Counted from the first letter of the stretch, positions 11,215 to 19,941 are shown. The stretch is 39,249 nt of DNA from Azohydromonas aeria (GCF_009760915.1 NZ_VIDQ01000071.1:1-39249); one strand, 5' to 3'. The notes: a model not told the origin generated them from the sequence alone. Numbers and translations are program-made.

Positions 11215-12930
11215 ATGACCGAGTTGCTGAATCTGCTGGCCGCCATCGCCCTGCTGGTGTGGGGCACGTTCATCGTGCGCACCGGGGTGCTGCGCATGTT
11301 CGGAGAGAACCTGCGGCACGTGCTGGCGCGCGGCATGGGCTCGCGGCCCTCGGCGCTGCTGGCGGGCATGGGCGTGACGATGCTGCTGCAGTCGGGCACG
11401 GCCACCTGCATGCTCATGGCCTCCTTCGTCGCGCGGCAGCTGGTGCCGACCTCGGCGGCGCTGGCGGTGATGCTGGGCGCCGACGTGGGCTCCAGCCTGA
11501 TGGCGGTGGTCTTCTCCTTCGACCTGTCGTGGCTGTCGCCGCTGCTGATCTTCGTCGGCGTGGTGATGTTCATCTCGCGCGAGAAGAGCCCCGTCGGGCG
11601 CTTCGGGCGCGTGCTCATCGGGCTGGGCCTGATCACGCTGGCGCTGCACCTGATCATGGAGAGCACGCACCCGCTGGTGGCCTCGCCGGTGGTGCGCACG
11701 CTGCTGACCTCGCTGCCGCAGAAGGTGGTGCCGCAGCTGCTCGTGGGCGCGGTGCTGGCGGTGATGTCGTACTCCAGCCTGGCCATCGTGCTGCTCACGG
11801 CCGCGCTGGCGGCGCAGGGGCTGATCGCGCCCACGGTGGCGCTGGGGCTGGTGCTGGGGGCCAACCTGGGCAGCGGCGTGCTGGGCGTGCTGTCCACGCT
11901 GCGCGGCTCGGTGGCCACGCGGCGGCTGCCGGTGGGCAACCTGCTGTTCAAGGTCGCGGGCTGCGTGGTGGCGATGCCGCTGCTGCCGCAGATCCACCTC
12001 ATGCTGGAGCACTCCGCGCCCTCGGTGGCGCGCCAGGTGGTGCTGTTCCACCTGGGCTTCAACGCGGCGCTGGCGCTGCTGCTGGTGGGCGCCACGACGC
12101 TGCTGGCCAGCTGGCTGGAGCGCTGGCTCACCGAGCCGCCGGCGCCGCTGGCGCCGGCGCGCCCGCAGCACCTGGACCCGATGGCGCTGGAGACGCCGTC
12201 GCTGGCCATCAGCTGCGCCGCGCGCGAGGCGTTGCACCAGGCCGACATCGTCGAGACCATGCTGCGCGGCATCGAGCCCGTGCTGCGCCACGACGACCTG
12301 GCGCTGGCGCAGCAGCTGCGCAAGATGGACGACACGGTGGACGCGCTCTACTCGGCCATCAAGTTCTACCTGACGCAGATCTCGCGCGAGGCGCTGTCCG
12401 AGCGCGAGGGCCGGCGCTGGACCGACATCGTCTCCTTCACCATCAACATGGAGCAGATCGGCGACATCATCGAGCGCGTGCTCCAGGACATCGAGGACAA
12501 GAAGATCCGCAAGAAGCGCCGCCTCTCCGACGCCGGCCTGGCCGAGATCGTGCACCTGCACCAGCGGCTGCTGCAGAACCTGCGCCTCGGGATGAGCGTG
12601 TTCCTCGACGGCAACGTGCACGACGCGCAGAAGCTGCTGGAGGAGAAGGCGCGCTTCCGCACCCTGGAGCACGAGTACGCGGCCAGCCACATCGTGCGGC
12701 TGCAGGCCAACACGCCCCACAGCATCGAGACCAGCAGCCTGCACCTGGACCTCATCAGCGACCTGAAGCGCATCAACTCGCACATCTGCTCCATCGCCTA
12801 CCCGATCCTGGAGTCCGCCGGCGCGCTGGCCAGCACGCGGCTGCGCAGCGGCGCCGTCACCGGCACCAGCACCAGCAGCGGCGCCGCCACGGCCACGACC
12901 ACGCCGCTGCAGCAGGTCAAGGACGTTTGA
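11215..12930 (+). CDS. Na/phosphate symporter with PhoU-like C-terminus
   Basis: A 571-residue NptA/PNaS-family transporter. The membrane part contains the two inverted QSGT-type repeats, the first as LLQSGTATCM and the second degenerate as VMSYSSLAIVLL, each followed by a GANLGS/GADVGSS helix. From about residue 330 a soluble helical region with ALHQADIVETML, NMEQIGDIIERVL and ARFRTLEHEYA matches a PhoU-like domain. In the family it imports inorganic phosphate with Na+, or exports it, at the inner membrane. A Ser/Thr/Ala-rich tail follows residue 540. The 150-base upstream gap has only a weak GGAAG ribosome-binding site and a small GGGTCGG hairpin. Confidence 0.9.
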   Translation: MTELLNLLAAIALLVWGTFIVRTGVLRMFGENLRHVLARGMGSRPSALLAGMGVTMLLQSGTATCMLMASFVARQLVPTSAALAVMLGADVGSSLMAVVFSFDLSWLSPLLIFVGVVMFISREKSPVGRFGRVLIGLGLITLALHLIMESTHPLVASPVVRTLLTSLPQKVVPQLLVGAVLAVMSYSSLAIVLLTAALAAQGLIAPTVALGLVLGANLGSGVLGVLSTLRGSVATRRLPVGNLLFKVAGCVVAMPLLPQIHLMLEHSAPSVARQVVLFHLGFNAALALLLVGATTLLASWLERWLTEPPAPLAPARPQHLDPMALETPSLAISCAAREALHQADIVETMLRGIEPVLRHDDLALAQQLRKMDDTVDALYSAIKFYLTQISREALSEREGRRWTDIVSFTINMEQIGDIIERVLQDIEDKKIRKKRRLSDAGLAEIVHLHQRLLQNLRLGMSVFLDGNVHDAQKLLEEKARFRTLEHEYAASHIVRLQANTPHSIETSSLHLDLISDLKRINSHICSIAYPILESAGALASTRLRSGAVTGTSTSSGAATATTTPLQQVKDV

Positions 12931-12934
12931 GGGC

Positions 12935-12953
12935 AGGGCGCGGGTTGCGCCCT
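12935..12953. terminator. Hairpin between convergent genes
   Basis: AGGGCGC and GCGCCCT form a perfect 7-bp stem around GGGTT, just after the symporter stop and 35 bases from the arginase stop. It lacks a T-run, so it may act weakly or in both directions. Confidence 0.35.
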
Positions 12954-12987
12954 CAACCCGCTCGCAGCGGGGTGGGCGGTGCGGGCT

Positions 12988-13911
12988 TCAGCGCACCGCG
13001 CGCCGCACCAGCGTGCTCTTGCCAAAGAGGCTCTGCACCATGTCCACGGCGATCTCGGCGGTGCGGTTGCGCACGTCCAGCGCCGGGTTGAGCTCCATCA
13101 CGTCGAGCGAGGCCAGGCGCCCGGTGTCGGCGATCATCTCCATGCACAGCTGCGCCTCGCGGTAGGTCGGGCCGCCCATGACGGTGGTGCCCACGCCCGG
13201 CGCGAAGGACGGGTCGAGGAAGTCCACGTCGAAGCTCACGTGCAGGTGGGTGTGCGCGTCCAGCGTGGCCAGCGCCAGCTCCATGGTGTGGCGCATGCCC
13301 ATCTCGTCGATGTAGCGCATGTCGAACACCTCCAGCCCGGCGTCGTGCAGCAGCTGCTTCTCGCCGGCATCGACGCTGCGGATGCCGATCTGCTTGACCC
13401 ACTTGGGGCTGACCGCCGGCACGTGGCCGCCGATCTCCACCAGGGGCTGCGGGCCGTAGCCGCACAGGCAGGCCACGGGCATGCCGTGGATGTTCCCGCT
13501 GGGCGTGATCTGGTCGGTGTTGAAGTCGGCGTGCGCGTCCAGCCACAGCACGCGCAGCTTCTTGCCGGCCTCGCGGCAGTGGCGCGCCACGGCGCTGATG
13601 GAGCCCAGGCCCAGGCAGTGGTCGCCGCCCAGCAGGATGGGAAAGCGCCCGCCCTGCAGCTCCGCGTACACCGCCTCGTGCACGGCGCGGTTCCAGGCCA
13701 GCACCTCGTCGAAGTGGCGGTAGCCCTCGACCGGCGGCAGCCAGGGGTTGGCCGGGCCGCCGAGGTTGCCGCGGTCGAGCACGTCCACGCCCAGCTCGCC
13801 CAGCATCGGGCCGATGCGCGCCACGCGCAGCGCCTCCGGGCCCATGCTGGCGCCACGGGCGCCGGCGCCCACGTCGGTGGGCGCGCCGATGAGGCTGACG
13901 TTGCGGTTCAT
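12988..13911 (-). CDS. rocF: Arginase
   Basis: A 307-residue ureohydrolase. Metal-binding motifs are intact: GGDHCLGLGS at about 95-104, DAHADFNT at 125-132 and VSFDVDFLDP further on, supplying the His and Asp ligands of the Mn pair. NPWLPPVEGYRH and SGNIHGMPVA match bacterial arginases, which hydrolyse L-arginine to ornithine and urea, rather than agmatinases. It is the last gene of the leftward moeB-LOG-arginase run, 70 bases below the LOG gene. No ornithine aminotransferase or arginine transporter is adjacent, so its link to arginine catabolism is from family knowledge. Confidence 0.93.
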   Translation of the reverse strand: MNRNVSLIGAPTDVGAGARGASMGPEALRVARIGPMLGELGVDVLDRGNLGGPANPWLPPVEGYRHFDEVLAWNRAVHEAVYAELQGGRFPILLGGDHCLGLGSISAVARHCREAGKKLRVLWLDAHADFNTDQITPSGNIHGMPVACLCGYGPQPLVEIGGHVPAVSPKWVKQIGIRSVDAGEKQLLHDAGLEVFDMRYIDEMGMRHTMELALATLDAHTHLHVSFDVDFLDPSFAPGVGTTVMGGPTYREAQLCMEMIADTGRLASLDVMELNPALDVRNRTAEIAVDMVQSLFGKSTLVRRAVR

Positions 13912-13981
13912 GCGCGGCTCCTCCGGGCAGAAGTGGGGTCGGGATGGCGGAACGTTGCGGGGCAGGAGCCGTGCCGGGGGT

Positions 13982-14884
13982 TCAGACGTCGTCGGCGTAC
14001 TCGCCGGTCTGCGTCACCGGCGCGTCGAAGCCGTAGATCTCGGTGAGCCGCTCCCAGGCCTCCTCGGCGGTCTCGACGAAGTGGAACAGGTTGACATCGC
14101 CGGGGCTGATCATCCCGGTCTCCACCAGCCAGTCGAAGTTCAGGAGCCTGGTCCAGAACTCGCGCCCGAACAGCAGCACCGGGCGCGGGCGCGACTTGCC
14201 GGTCTGGATCAGCGTGAGCACCTCGAACAGCTCGTCGAGCGTGCCGAAACCCCCGGGGAAGCACACCAGCGCGATGCTGCGCATCAGGAAGTGCATCTTG
14301 CGCAGCGCGAAGTAGTGGAACTGGAAGCACAGCTCCGGCGTGATGTAGGGGTTGGGCGCCTGCTCGTGCGGCAGCACGATGTTCAGGCCGACGCTCTTGC
14401 CGTCCACCTCGAAGGCGCCGCGGTTGCCGGCCTCCATCACGCCGGGGCCGCCGCCGGTGACGACGTAGATCGGCGTGTCGTGCGAGCGCGAGCGCGTGGT
14501 CACCAGCGCCGCGAAGCGCCGCGCCTCGTCGTAGAAGCGGCTCATCAGCATGGCCATCTCGGCGCGCTTGAGCGCCACGGGCTCGCCCAGGCCGCGCGCG
14601 GCCTCCAGCCGCAGCTGCGCCTCCTCCGGCGGCAGCACGCGCGCGCTGCCGAAGATGACGATGGTGGACTCGATGCCCTGCTCGCGCTGCACCAGCTCGG
14701 GCTTGAGCAGCTCCAGCTGCATGCGCACCGGGCGCAGCTCCTCACGCAGCAGGAAGGCAGGGTCGGTGAAGGCCAGCCGGTACGCGCTCTCGGGGCCGGC
14801 GTAGCGCGACGCTTCTTGTACGGACAGCGCTTCTTCCTCGGCGGTGGGGAAGTTGCGGGCGGTCAGGTCGGGGCGCTTTTCCAT
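13982..14884 (-). CDS. LOG-family (TIGR00730-like) protein
   Basis: A 300-residue Rossmann-fold protein of the LOG/'lysine decarboxylase' family. The nucleotide-binding motifs VVTGGGPGVMEA and FPGGFGTLDELFEVLTLIQTGK are complete and include the catalytic Arg/Glu-type PGGFGTxxE pattern, with GTLDE here. Family members release cytokinin-like bases or hydrolyse nucleoside 5'-monophosphates to a base and ribose 5-phosphate; many bacterial ones are general nucleotide hydrolases. The start was set at ATG 14884 because AAGGA lies upstream and the product then begins MEKRPDLTAR without the Pro-rich lead of the longer open frame. It follows moeB by 56 bases. Confidence 0.88.
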   Translation of the reverse strand: MEKRPDLTARNFPTAEEEALSVQEASRYAGPESAYRLAFTDPAFLLREELRPVRMQLELLKPELVQREQGIESTIVIFGSARVLPPEEAQLRLEAARGLGEPVALKRAEMAMLMSRFYDEARRFAALVTTRSRSHDTPIYVVTGGGPGVMEAGNRGAFEVDGKSVGLNIVLPHEQAPNPYITPELCFQFHYFALRKMHFLMRSIALVCFPGGFGTLDELFEVLTLIQTGKSRPRPVLLFGREFWTRLLNFDWLVETGMISPGDVNLFHFVETAEEAWERLTEIYGFDAPVTQTGEYADDV

Positions 14885-14940
14885 GGATACGGCGTTGTCC
14901 TTGGGAGAAAAGGGAAAGGGCGGCGGGCGCGCAGCCGGTG

Positions 14941-15708
14941 TCAGCGCGCGGCCGGGGCCCGGTGCCCGGCGCACACGGGACAGTGGGCGGCGCGGCCGAT
15001 GCGGATCTCGGTCCACTCCATGCTGCGCGCGTCGAGCATCTGCAGCCGCCCGGCCAGCGAGGCGCCCACGCCGGCAAGCAGCTTCAGGGCCTCGGCCGCC
15101 TGCATGCTGCCGATGATGCCCACCAGCGGCGCGAACACGCCCATGGTGGCGCAGCGCACTTCCTCCACGCCGGATTCGGGCGGGAACACGCAGGCGTAGC
15201 AGGGGGCCTCGGGGTCGCGGCTGTCGTAGACGGCGATCTGGCCGTCGAAGCCGATGGCCGCGCCCGACACGAGCGGGCGGCCGTGGCGCACGCAGGCGGC
15301 GTTGACGGCGTGGCGCGTCTTGAAGTTGTCGCTGCAGTCGAGCACCACGTCGGCCTCGGCCACCAGCGCGTCCAGGCGCTGCGCGTCGGCCTTCTCCTGC
15401 AGCGTGATGACGCGCGCCTCCGGGTTCATGGCATGGATGCTGGCCGCGGCGGAGAGCACCTTGGGCCGGCCCACGTGCGCCATGTCGTGGGCGATCTGGC
15501 GCTGCAGGTTGGTCACGTCCACGGTGTCGTGGTCCACCAGCGTGATCTGGCCCAGCCCCGCGGTGCCCAGGTACAGCGCCACGGGCGAGCCGAGTCCGCC
15601 GGCGCCGATGACCAGGGCGCGGCCGTCGAGCAGCTTCTGCTGGCCTTCGACGCCGAGTTCGTTGAGCAGGATGTGGCGCGAGTAGCGCAGCAGCTGGTCG
15701 TCGTTCAT
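14941..15708 (-). CDS. moeB: Molybdopterin-synthase adenylyltransferase MoeB
   Basis: A 255-residue HesA/MoeB/ThiF protein. Nucleotide-binding GAGGLGSP, LVDHDTVDVTNLQRQI with the Arg finger, DCSDNFKTR and a structural zinc site made of CYAC and CPVC near the C-terminus are present. It adenylates the C-terminal glycine of a small sulfur carrier such as MoaD or ThiS. There is no rhodanese domain, so it is the short bacterial form. The gene lies directly downstream of ctpA, an arrangement common in Burkholderiales, with a hairpin between them. Confidence 0.92.
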   Translation of the reverse strand: MNDDQLLRYSRHILLNELGVEGQQKLLDGRALVIGAGGLGSPVALYLGTAGLGQITLVDHDTVDVTNLQRQIAHDMAHVGRPKVLSAAASIHAMNPEARVITLQEKADAQRLDALVAEADVVLDCSDNFKTRHAVNAACVRHGRPLVSGAAIGFDGQIAVYDSRDPEAPCYACVFPPESGVEEVRCATMGVFAPLVGIIGSMQAAEALKLLAGVGASLAGRLQMLDARSMEWTEIRIGRAAHCPVCAGHRAPAAR

Positions 15709-15735
15709 CGCGTCAGCATAGCCGCCCCGAAAGGC

Positions 15736-15762
15736 ACGAAGCCCGCGCGCGGCGGGCTTCGT
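15736..15762 (-). terminator. Stem-loop between ctpA and moeB
   Basis: ACGAAGCCCGC and GCGGGCTTCGT make a perfect 11-bp stem with a GCGCG loop. There is only a short, interrupted T stretch on the minus strand, so partial termination or mRNA protection between ctpA and moeB is likely. Confidence 0.55.
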
Positions 15763-15808
15763 CGGGCAGGGTGGCCCCGGCGGCGTGGCGCCGGGACCCG
15801 CGCGGGCT

Positions 15809-17242
15809 TCAGTTGGTCTCGCTCTCGGGCTTGCGCTCGCTCATCGTCTTGCTGACCATGACCGGCTTGTTCTTGAGCCGGTTGAGCGCCTGCCCCAGCT
15901 GGAAGTCCTCGGCGCTGCCGAACTCGGGCAGCGGCTTGGGCGGCTCCGCGCGCTTGGCCAGCTGCTCCTCGAGCTTCTGGCGCGCTTCCTCGCGGGCCTT
16001 CTCGCGCGCCGCGTCGCGCTTTTCCTCGCCCTGCACCAGGTGCTTGTCGAGGTCGGCCTCGCGCATGCGCAGCGCGGCGAAGACGTTGCCCTCGGCGGTC
16101 TCGTCGAGCCACACGTCGGGCACGATGCCCTTGGCCTGGATCGAGCGCCCGTTGGGCGTGTAGTAGCGCGCGGTGGTGAGCTTGAGCGCGGTGTCCTGCG
16201 TGAGCGGGCGCACCGTCTGCACCGAGCCCTTGCCGAAGGTCTGCGCGCCCATGATCACGGCGCGCTTGTGGTCCTGCAGCGCGCCGGCCACGATCTCGCT
16301 GGCCGAGGCCGAGCCCTCGTTGACCAGCACCACCATCGGGACCTTCTTGAGGGCGTCGGGCAGCCGCTTGAGCGGGTCGGGGCCGCCGCGGCGCTGGTAG
16401 AACTCCGGCGTGGCCTTGAAGGTCGCCTTGGAGTCGGGCAGCTGGCCGTTGGTGGAGACAACCACCACGTCGGCGGGCAGGAAGGCCGCGGAGATCGCCA
16501 CCGCGCCTTCGAGCAGCCCGCCCGGGTCGTTGCGCAGGTCCAGCACCAGGCCCTTGAGGTTGGGCTCCTGCTTGTAGATGTCCTCGACCTTGCGCACGAA
16601 GTCCTCGACCGTGCGGTCCTGGAACTGGCTCACGCGCAGCCACGCGTAGCCGGGCTCCACCACCTTGGCACGCACGCTCTGCACGCGGATCTCCTCGCGC
16701 GTGATCGTCACCGGGAAGGTGCGGCTCTCGGTCTTGCGGAACACGGTGAGCTGCACCTTGGTGCTGGGCTCGCCGCGCATGCGCTTGACGGCCTGGTCCA
16801 TGGTCAGGCCCTTGACGGCGGTGTCGTCGATCTTCGTGATCAGGTCGCCGGCCTTGAGCCCGGCGCGGAAGGCCGGCGAGCCCTCGATGGGCGACACCAC
16901 CTTGACCAGCCCGTCCTCCATGCCGATCTCGATGCCCACGCCCACGAAGCGGCCGCTGGTGCCTTCGCGGAATTCCTTGAAGCTTTTCTTGTCGAAATAC
17001 TGGCTGTGCGGGTCGAGCCCGGCGACCATGCCGGCGATGGCATCGGTGAGCAGCTTCTTCTCGTCCACCTGCTCGACGTAGTCGCTCTTGACGATGCCGA
17101 ACACGGCCGCGAGCTGCTGCAGCTCCTCCAGCGGCAGCGGCGAGGTGGCACTGCGCGCCACCGCCTGCAGCTGCATCGTGGTGAGCGCGCCCGCCACGGC
17201 GCCAATGGCCACAAGGCCGGCAACTTTCAATTTGGCACCCAT
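15809..17242 (-). CDS. ctpA: S41 carboxy-terminal processing protease
   Basis: A 477-residue exported protease. ATG 17242 is preceded by TGGAAAG and gives an N-terminal hydrophobic segment, KVAGLVAIGAVAGALTTM, as signal or anchor. A PDZ domain follows (GIEIGMEDGLVKVVSP, FRAGLKAGDLITKID), then the S41 core with LVLDLRNDPGGLL, the nucleophile motif NEGSASASEI and the Lys motif TFGKGSVQ of the Ser-Lys dyad. A charged coiled-coil tail (about residues 400-445) is rich in Glu, Lys and Arg. Family role: periplasmic trimming of C-termini and control of envelope proteins, including peptidoglycan hydrolases. It heads the leftward ctpA-moeB-LOG-arginase row. Confidence 0.94.
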   Translation of the reverse strand: MGAKLKVAGLVAIGAVAGALTTMQLQAVARSATSPLPLEELQQLAAVFGIVKSDYVEQVDEKKLLTDAIAGMVAGLDPHSQYFDKKSFKEFREGTSGRFVGVGIEIGMEDGLVKVVSPIEGSPAFRAGLKAGDLITKIDDTAVKGLTMDQAVKRMRGEPSTKVQLTVFRKTESRTFPVTITREEIRVQSVRAKVVEPGYAWLRVSQFQDRTVEDFVRKVEDIYKQEPNLKGLVLDLRNDPGGLLEGAVAISAAFLPADVVVVSTNGQLPDSKATFKATPEFYQRRGGPDPLKRLPDALKKVPMVVLVNEGSASASEIVAGALQDHKRAVIMGAQTFGKGSVQTVRPLTQDTALKLTTARYYTPNGRSIQAKGIVPDVWLDETAEGNVFAALRMREADLDKHLVQGEEKRDAAREKAREEARQKLEEQLAKRAEPPKPLPEFGSAEDFQLGQALNRLKNKPVMVSKTMSERKPESETN

Positions 17243-17432
17243 GTGAAAAGCTTTCCAGCAAGATGAAGCAAGAGCCGGGGCAGTATACGTTTGGCCCCCT
17301 GCGGACCACGGGCCACAGGGCCATAAGTTGGCGTGCGGCGCGGACTTTTTCAACCTGATTTCACGCCGCGCTGGCGCCAGGGCAGGCCTGGCGCGACGGC
17401 CCGGCCGATCGCTGGATCGGCCCCGGGAAAGC

Positions 17433-18671
17433 TCAGCACACCCGGCGCAGGAGCGGCGCCGCGGCCTCGAACGGCGCTGCCGCGGTGCCAGCCATGCAGA
17501 CCCGGTTCTTGCCGCCGCGCTTGGCCGCGTAGGCCGCGGCGTCGGCGGCGTCCAGCAGCGCCTGCGCACTGTGGCCGTCGCGCGGGAACAGCGCCACGCC
17601 GATGGACGCCCCCAGCCGCGCCGGCGCGCCGCCGGGCAGCGTCAGCGGCGCCGACAGCGCCTGCAGCAGCCGCTGCGCCGCAGCGCGCGCGCCGTCCTCG
17701 TCCTGCGCTGCCGCCAGCGCGATCACGAACTCGTCGCCGCCCGGGCGCGTGACGAGGTCGGCCTCGCCCAGCACGCCGTGCATGCGCGCGGCCAGCTCGC
17801 GCAGCGCCGCGTCGCCGGCGGCGTGGCCGTGGCGGTCGTTGACGCCCTTGAAGCCGTCCAGGTCCAGCGCCAGCAGCGCCAGCGGCTCGCCGCGGCGCTG
17901 CGCCTCGTGCAAGCGCTGCGCCAGATGCAGGTCGAGCGCGCGGCGGTTGTAAGCGCCGGTGAGCGGATCGCGCAGCGACGCCTCCTCCAGTGCCGCTTCC
18001 GTGCGCAGCCCGGCCTGCACCAGCTCGCGCGTGCGCCGCTGCAGCAGTGCCGCGCCGGCCAGCGCCAGCAGCAGCGTCGCGCCCAGCATGGCCTGCAGGT
18101 GCAGCGCCTGCAGGCGCCGCGTCTCGTCGTGCCAGCGCAGCGTGGCGAGCTCGGCTTCCTCGGCCTGCAGCAGCAGCCGGCGCATCTCGGCGATGGCCGG
18201 CAGCGGCAGTGGTGCCGTGGCCGGACCGCCGTCCAGGGCCTGGCGCAGCAGCGGCTGCAGGGTCGTCTCCCAGTCGGCCAGCCGGGCAAAGAGGGCCTGC
18301 TGCGCCGGCGTGTCGACGTGCGCGCGCAGCGCCGCGGTGCTCGGGCAGGGCGGCTCGCAGCGCAGGCGCTGCAGCAGCAGCCCGGGAGAGTCCGTGGTCT
18401 GGTAGACGCGCAGCGCGTCCTCCACGTCGAGCAGCCGCCCGCGCAGCCGGTTGATGTCGCCCACCAGCGCCTGTGTTTCGCCGTGTGCCTGCATCGCCTG
18501 CGTCAGCCGCGTGCCCTGGACGACCGCCAGCAGCGTCAGCACCAGGAACAGCGCGACGAAGCCGGTCAGCCCCAGCCGCTGCAGCCGCTCGAAGCGGCGG
18601 AACACGCTGGGCCGCGCCACGGCCTCGCCTGGAGCGGCGCTCGCAAGCGGGAGAGCAGGAGGAGGTTCCAT
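17433..18671 (-). CDS. Membrane diguanylate cyclase (GGDEF)
   Basis: A 412-residue c-di-GMP synthase. Two membrane segments, GFVALFLVLTLLAVVQ and MLGATLLLALAGAALL, enclose a periplasmic helical domain of about 170 residues that resembles four-helix CHASE3-type sensors and contains a CEPPC pair. The GGDEF domain begins RDPLTGAYNRRAL, has DLDGFKGVND and an intact GGDEF signature in TRPGGDEFVI. The RxxD inhibitory site expected five residues upstream reads GEAD, so product inhibition there is probably absent. The start is ATG 18671 with a weak ribosome-binding site. The gene is the last backbone gene before the mobile island, whose left end lies about 110 bases upstream. Confidence 0.9.
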   Translation of the reverse strand: MEPPPALPLASAAPGEAVARPSVFRRFERLQRLGLTGFVALFLVLTLLAVVQGTRLTQAMQAHGETQALVGDINRLRGRLLDVEDALRVYQTTDSPGLLLQRLRCEPPCPSTAALRAHVDTPAQQALFARLADWETTLQPLLRQALDGGPATAPLPLPAIAEMRRLLLQAEEAELATLRWHDETRRLQALHLQAMLGATLLLALAGAALLQRRTRELVQAGLRTEAALEEASLRDPLTGAYNRRALDLHLAQRLHEAQRRGEPLALLALDLDGFKGVNDRHGHAAGDAALRELAARMHGVLGEADLVTRPGGDEFVIALAAAQDEDGARAAAQRLLQALSAPLTLPGGAPARLGASIGVALFPRDGHSAQALLDAADAAAYAAKRGGKNRVCMAGTAAAPFEAAAPLLRRVC

Positions 18672-18776
18672 GGCCCCGCTTTCGGCCCGCAGCTTGGGTG
18701 GTGAAGTAAGCGGTTGTTGCGGCCGGTTGCACCGGGTTTGCAACGGCGCCGGCGAGGCGGGCAGACAAAGGGAGAA

Positions 18777-18831
18777 AGCTGGTCGCCGACAGGGATTGAA
18801 TCCAGCGCCTAAGTTGTTGATGAGTAAGGGG
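18777..18831. repeat. Left-end attachment-like sequence
   Basis: TGGTC-GCCGACAGG-AT-GAA around 18780-18803 imperfectly repeats the last 25 bases of tRNA-Arg (26542-26567). Directly after it, 18805-18831 matches 26479-26506 at about 22 of 28 positions (GC-CCTAAG-TGTTGAT then AGGGG), which is the tRNA-Arg terminator at the other end. Either pair could contain the recombination core. Confidence 0.55.
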
Positions 18832-18855
18832 ATGGCTGGCGCTGGCGTGCGGTCT

Positions 18856-18882
18856 GTTCCCCGATTTGTTCCCCTACTTTTG
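18856..18882. repeat. Left tandem arm-type repeats
   Basis: GTTCCCCGATTT (18856-18867) and GTTCCCCTACTTTTG (18868-18882) sit head to tail with 12-base spacing. The second copy is identical over 15 bases to one at 26376-26390 beside the integrase. Such repeats at both element ends suit arm-binding sites of a tyrosine integrase. Confidence 0.5.
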
Positions 18883-18961
18883 AAGCGGTACCCCCTCGCC
18901 GGGCCTGTGGCGGCCGGCCCACACCGCAGCCAGGAAACCCGTCTGCGCACCGCTGCACAGA

Positions 18962-19231
18962 TCACTCACCGGCAGCCACAGCAACAGCAAAGGCCAGCGG
19001 AAGCACTGAAATTGGTATCCACCCCAACAGCTTGTGCAAGCCTTGCCACGTCTGCGGCCACACAACCCAATTTGTCACCATAGGTCCGCCGACCCAAGCA
19101 AGGGCGGTCAGCAAGTCCAGGCTCTGCCACATGCCCGTTGATAGCCACACATACCCCTGATAAATCCAGATCAAGACCGTGACCAGCACAAGCACGACAA
19201 CAGCCGTTTCAGTGTCATTGGTTCGGCTCAT
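18962..19231 (-). CDS. Small membrane protein, 89 aa (island)
   Basis: The product begins MSRTNDTETAVVVLVLVTVL and has three hydrophobic stretches (about residues 10-28, 35-55 and 70-87) separated by short Trp-rich loops such as GGPMVTNWVVWPQTW. Its ATG overlaps the stop of the upstream small gene by four bases (ATGA), so the two are surely co-translated. I do not recognise a family. As the last gene of the leftward island operon it occupies the place where satellites and prophages often carry cargo such as exclusion or defence factors; that is an inference from position only. Holin-like or superinfection-exclusion function would fit its size and topology. Confidence 0.65.
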   Translation of the reverse strand: MSRTNDTETAVVVLVLVTVLIWIYQGYVWLSTGMWQSLDLLTALAWVGGPMVTNWVVWPQTWQGLHKLLGWIPISVLPLAFAVAVAAGE

Positions 19232-19461
19232 CGCGGCGGCTTCCAAAAGCTGCCCCCAAGTACGAAGGCGGCTGCCCACCAAGGGAGAGCAGCGAACGCC
19301 ACTGCGGCAGCAGGACCCGCGGCCACTGCTGCGATTAGCGCAAGCAGGATTCCGTGAGCCTCTGCCACGTTGCTGAAGGCTCCGCCACAGGCTAGTAGCC
19401 CCATAAGTACGCCCACCAAGGCGCCCCACCACCACAGCACCAGCGCAAGTCGTTTCAGCAT
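19228..19461 (-). CDS. Small membrane protein, 77 aa (island)
   Basis: The start ATG 19461 is chosen because GGAGG lies five bases upstream (GGGGAGGACGA). The protein begins MLKRLALVLWWWGALVGVLM and has two to three membrane segments, with a Gly/Ala-rich middle (ALIAAVAAGPAAAVAFA) and a short basic tail FWKPPR. A cysteine follows the first segment (LLACGG), resembling a lipobox, so a lipoprotein is an alternative. It overlaps the 89-residue membrane gene by ATGA. No known function; the strong ribosome-binding site and coupling show it is a real gene. The two proteins probably act together in the envelope. Confidence 0.65.
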   Translation of the reverse strand: MLKRLALVLWWWGALVGVLMGLLACGGAFSNVAEAHGILLALIAAVAAGPAAAVAFAALPWWAAAFVLGGSFWKPPR

Positions 19462-19710
19462 TCGTCCTCCCCAATTTCGGCGACATGAATTACTCATGCG
19501 CCGCGTCACCGTCCTGTGCGGTCTTCGTGCTTCGCGCAAGACCGATTTCCATGCATCTGCCTGACGCAGACATGACTTTGTAAGCGAGCGTACGGCTCAG
19601 ACTCAGGCGCCGTTGTGGGCGTCACACCCTTGCCTGAACCTTGCTGGCGCAATGCGTTCTGCTCGCGCACGCGCGCGATGCGTTCCGAAATGCGGGCGCT
19701 GGCTACTTCG

Positions 19711-19941
19711 TCACAGTCGGCGCATCAGCTCGCGCGCCTCACGCACGTGCTCATTGACCAAGCGCACCAACTCGCGCAGCTCCGCACGGTGTCCGCCCTT
19801 GAAAGCGTTGCGCGATGCCGTGGCCTTGCCTTCGAGCGTGGTCGGTCCGGTGGACTTCTCCCATGGGCGCCATGCGCGGATTGCCTCGGCCTGTTTCGCC
19901 CGGCGCTCGGGTGTCCAGCCGTTCGCCTTGTCAGCCTTCAC
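19711..19941 (-). CDS. Hypothetical island protein, apparently frameshifted
   Basis: GTG 19941 overlaps the stop of the preceding gene (GTGA) and has AGGAGG eight bases upstream. The 76-residue product starts VKADKANGWTPERRAKQAEA, then carries STGPTTLEGKATASRNAFKGG, a pattern seen in small plasmid and phage proteins of unknown role, and ends in a helical stretch NEHVREARELMRRL. At the stop (CTG TGA C) the +1 frame stays open for 68 more codons to 19506 and continues in the same helical style (DEVASARISERIARVREQN). This suggests a single-base indel or a recoded stop; the full product would be about 144 residues. Function unknown. Confidence 0.6.
   Translation of the reverse strand: MKADKANGWTPERRAKQAEAIRAWRPWEKSTGPTTLEGKATASRNAFKGGHRAELRELVRLVNEHVREARELMRRL

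Noticed and set aside
18777..18835. A second tRNA gene at the left island end
   Set aside because: Only a T-arm and acceptor 3' strand can be drawn; no matching 5' half, D arm or anticodon arm.
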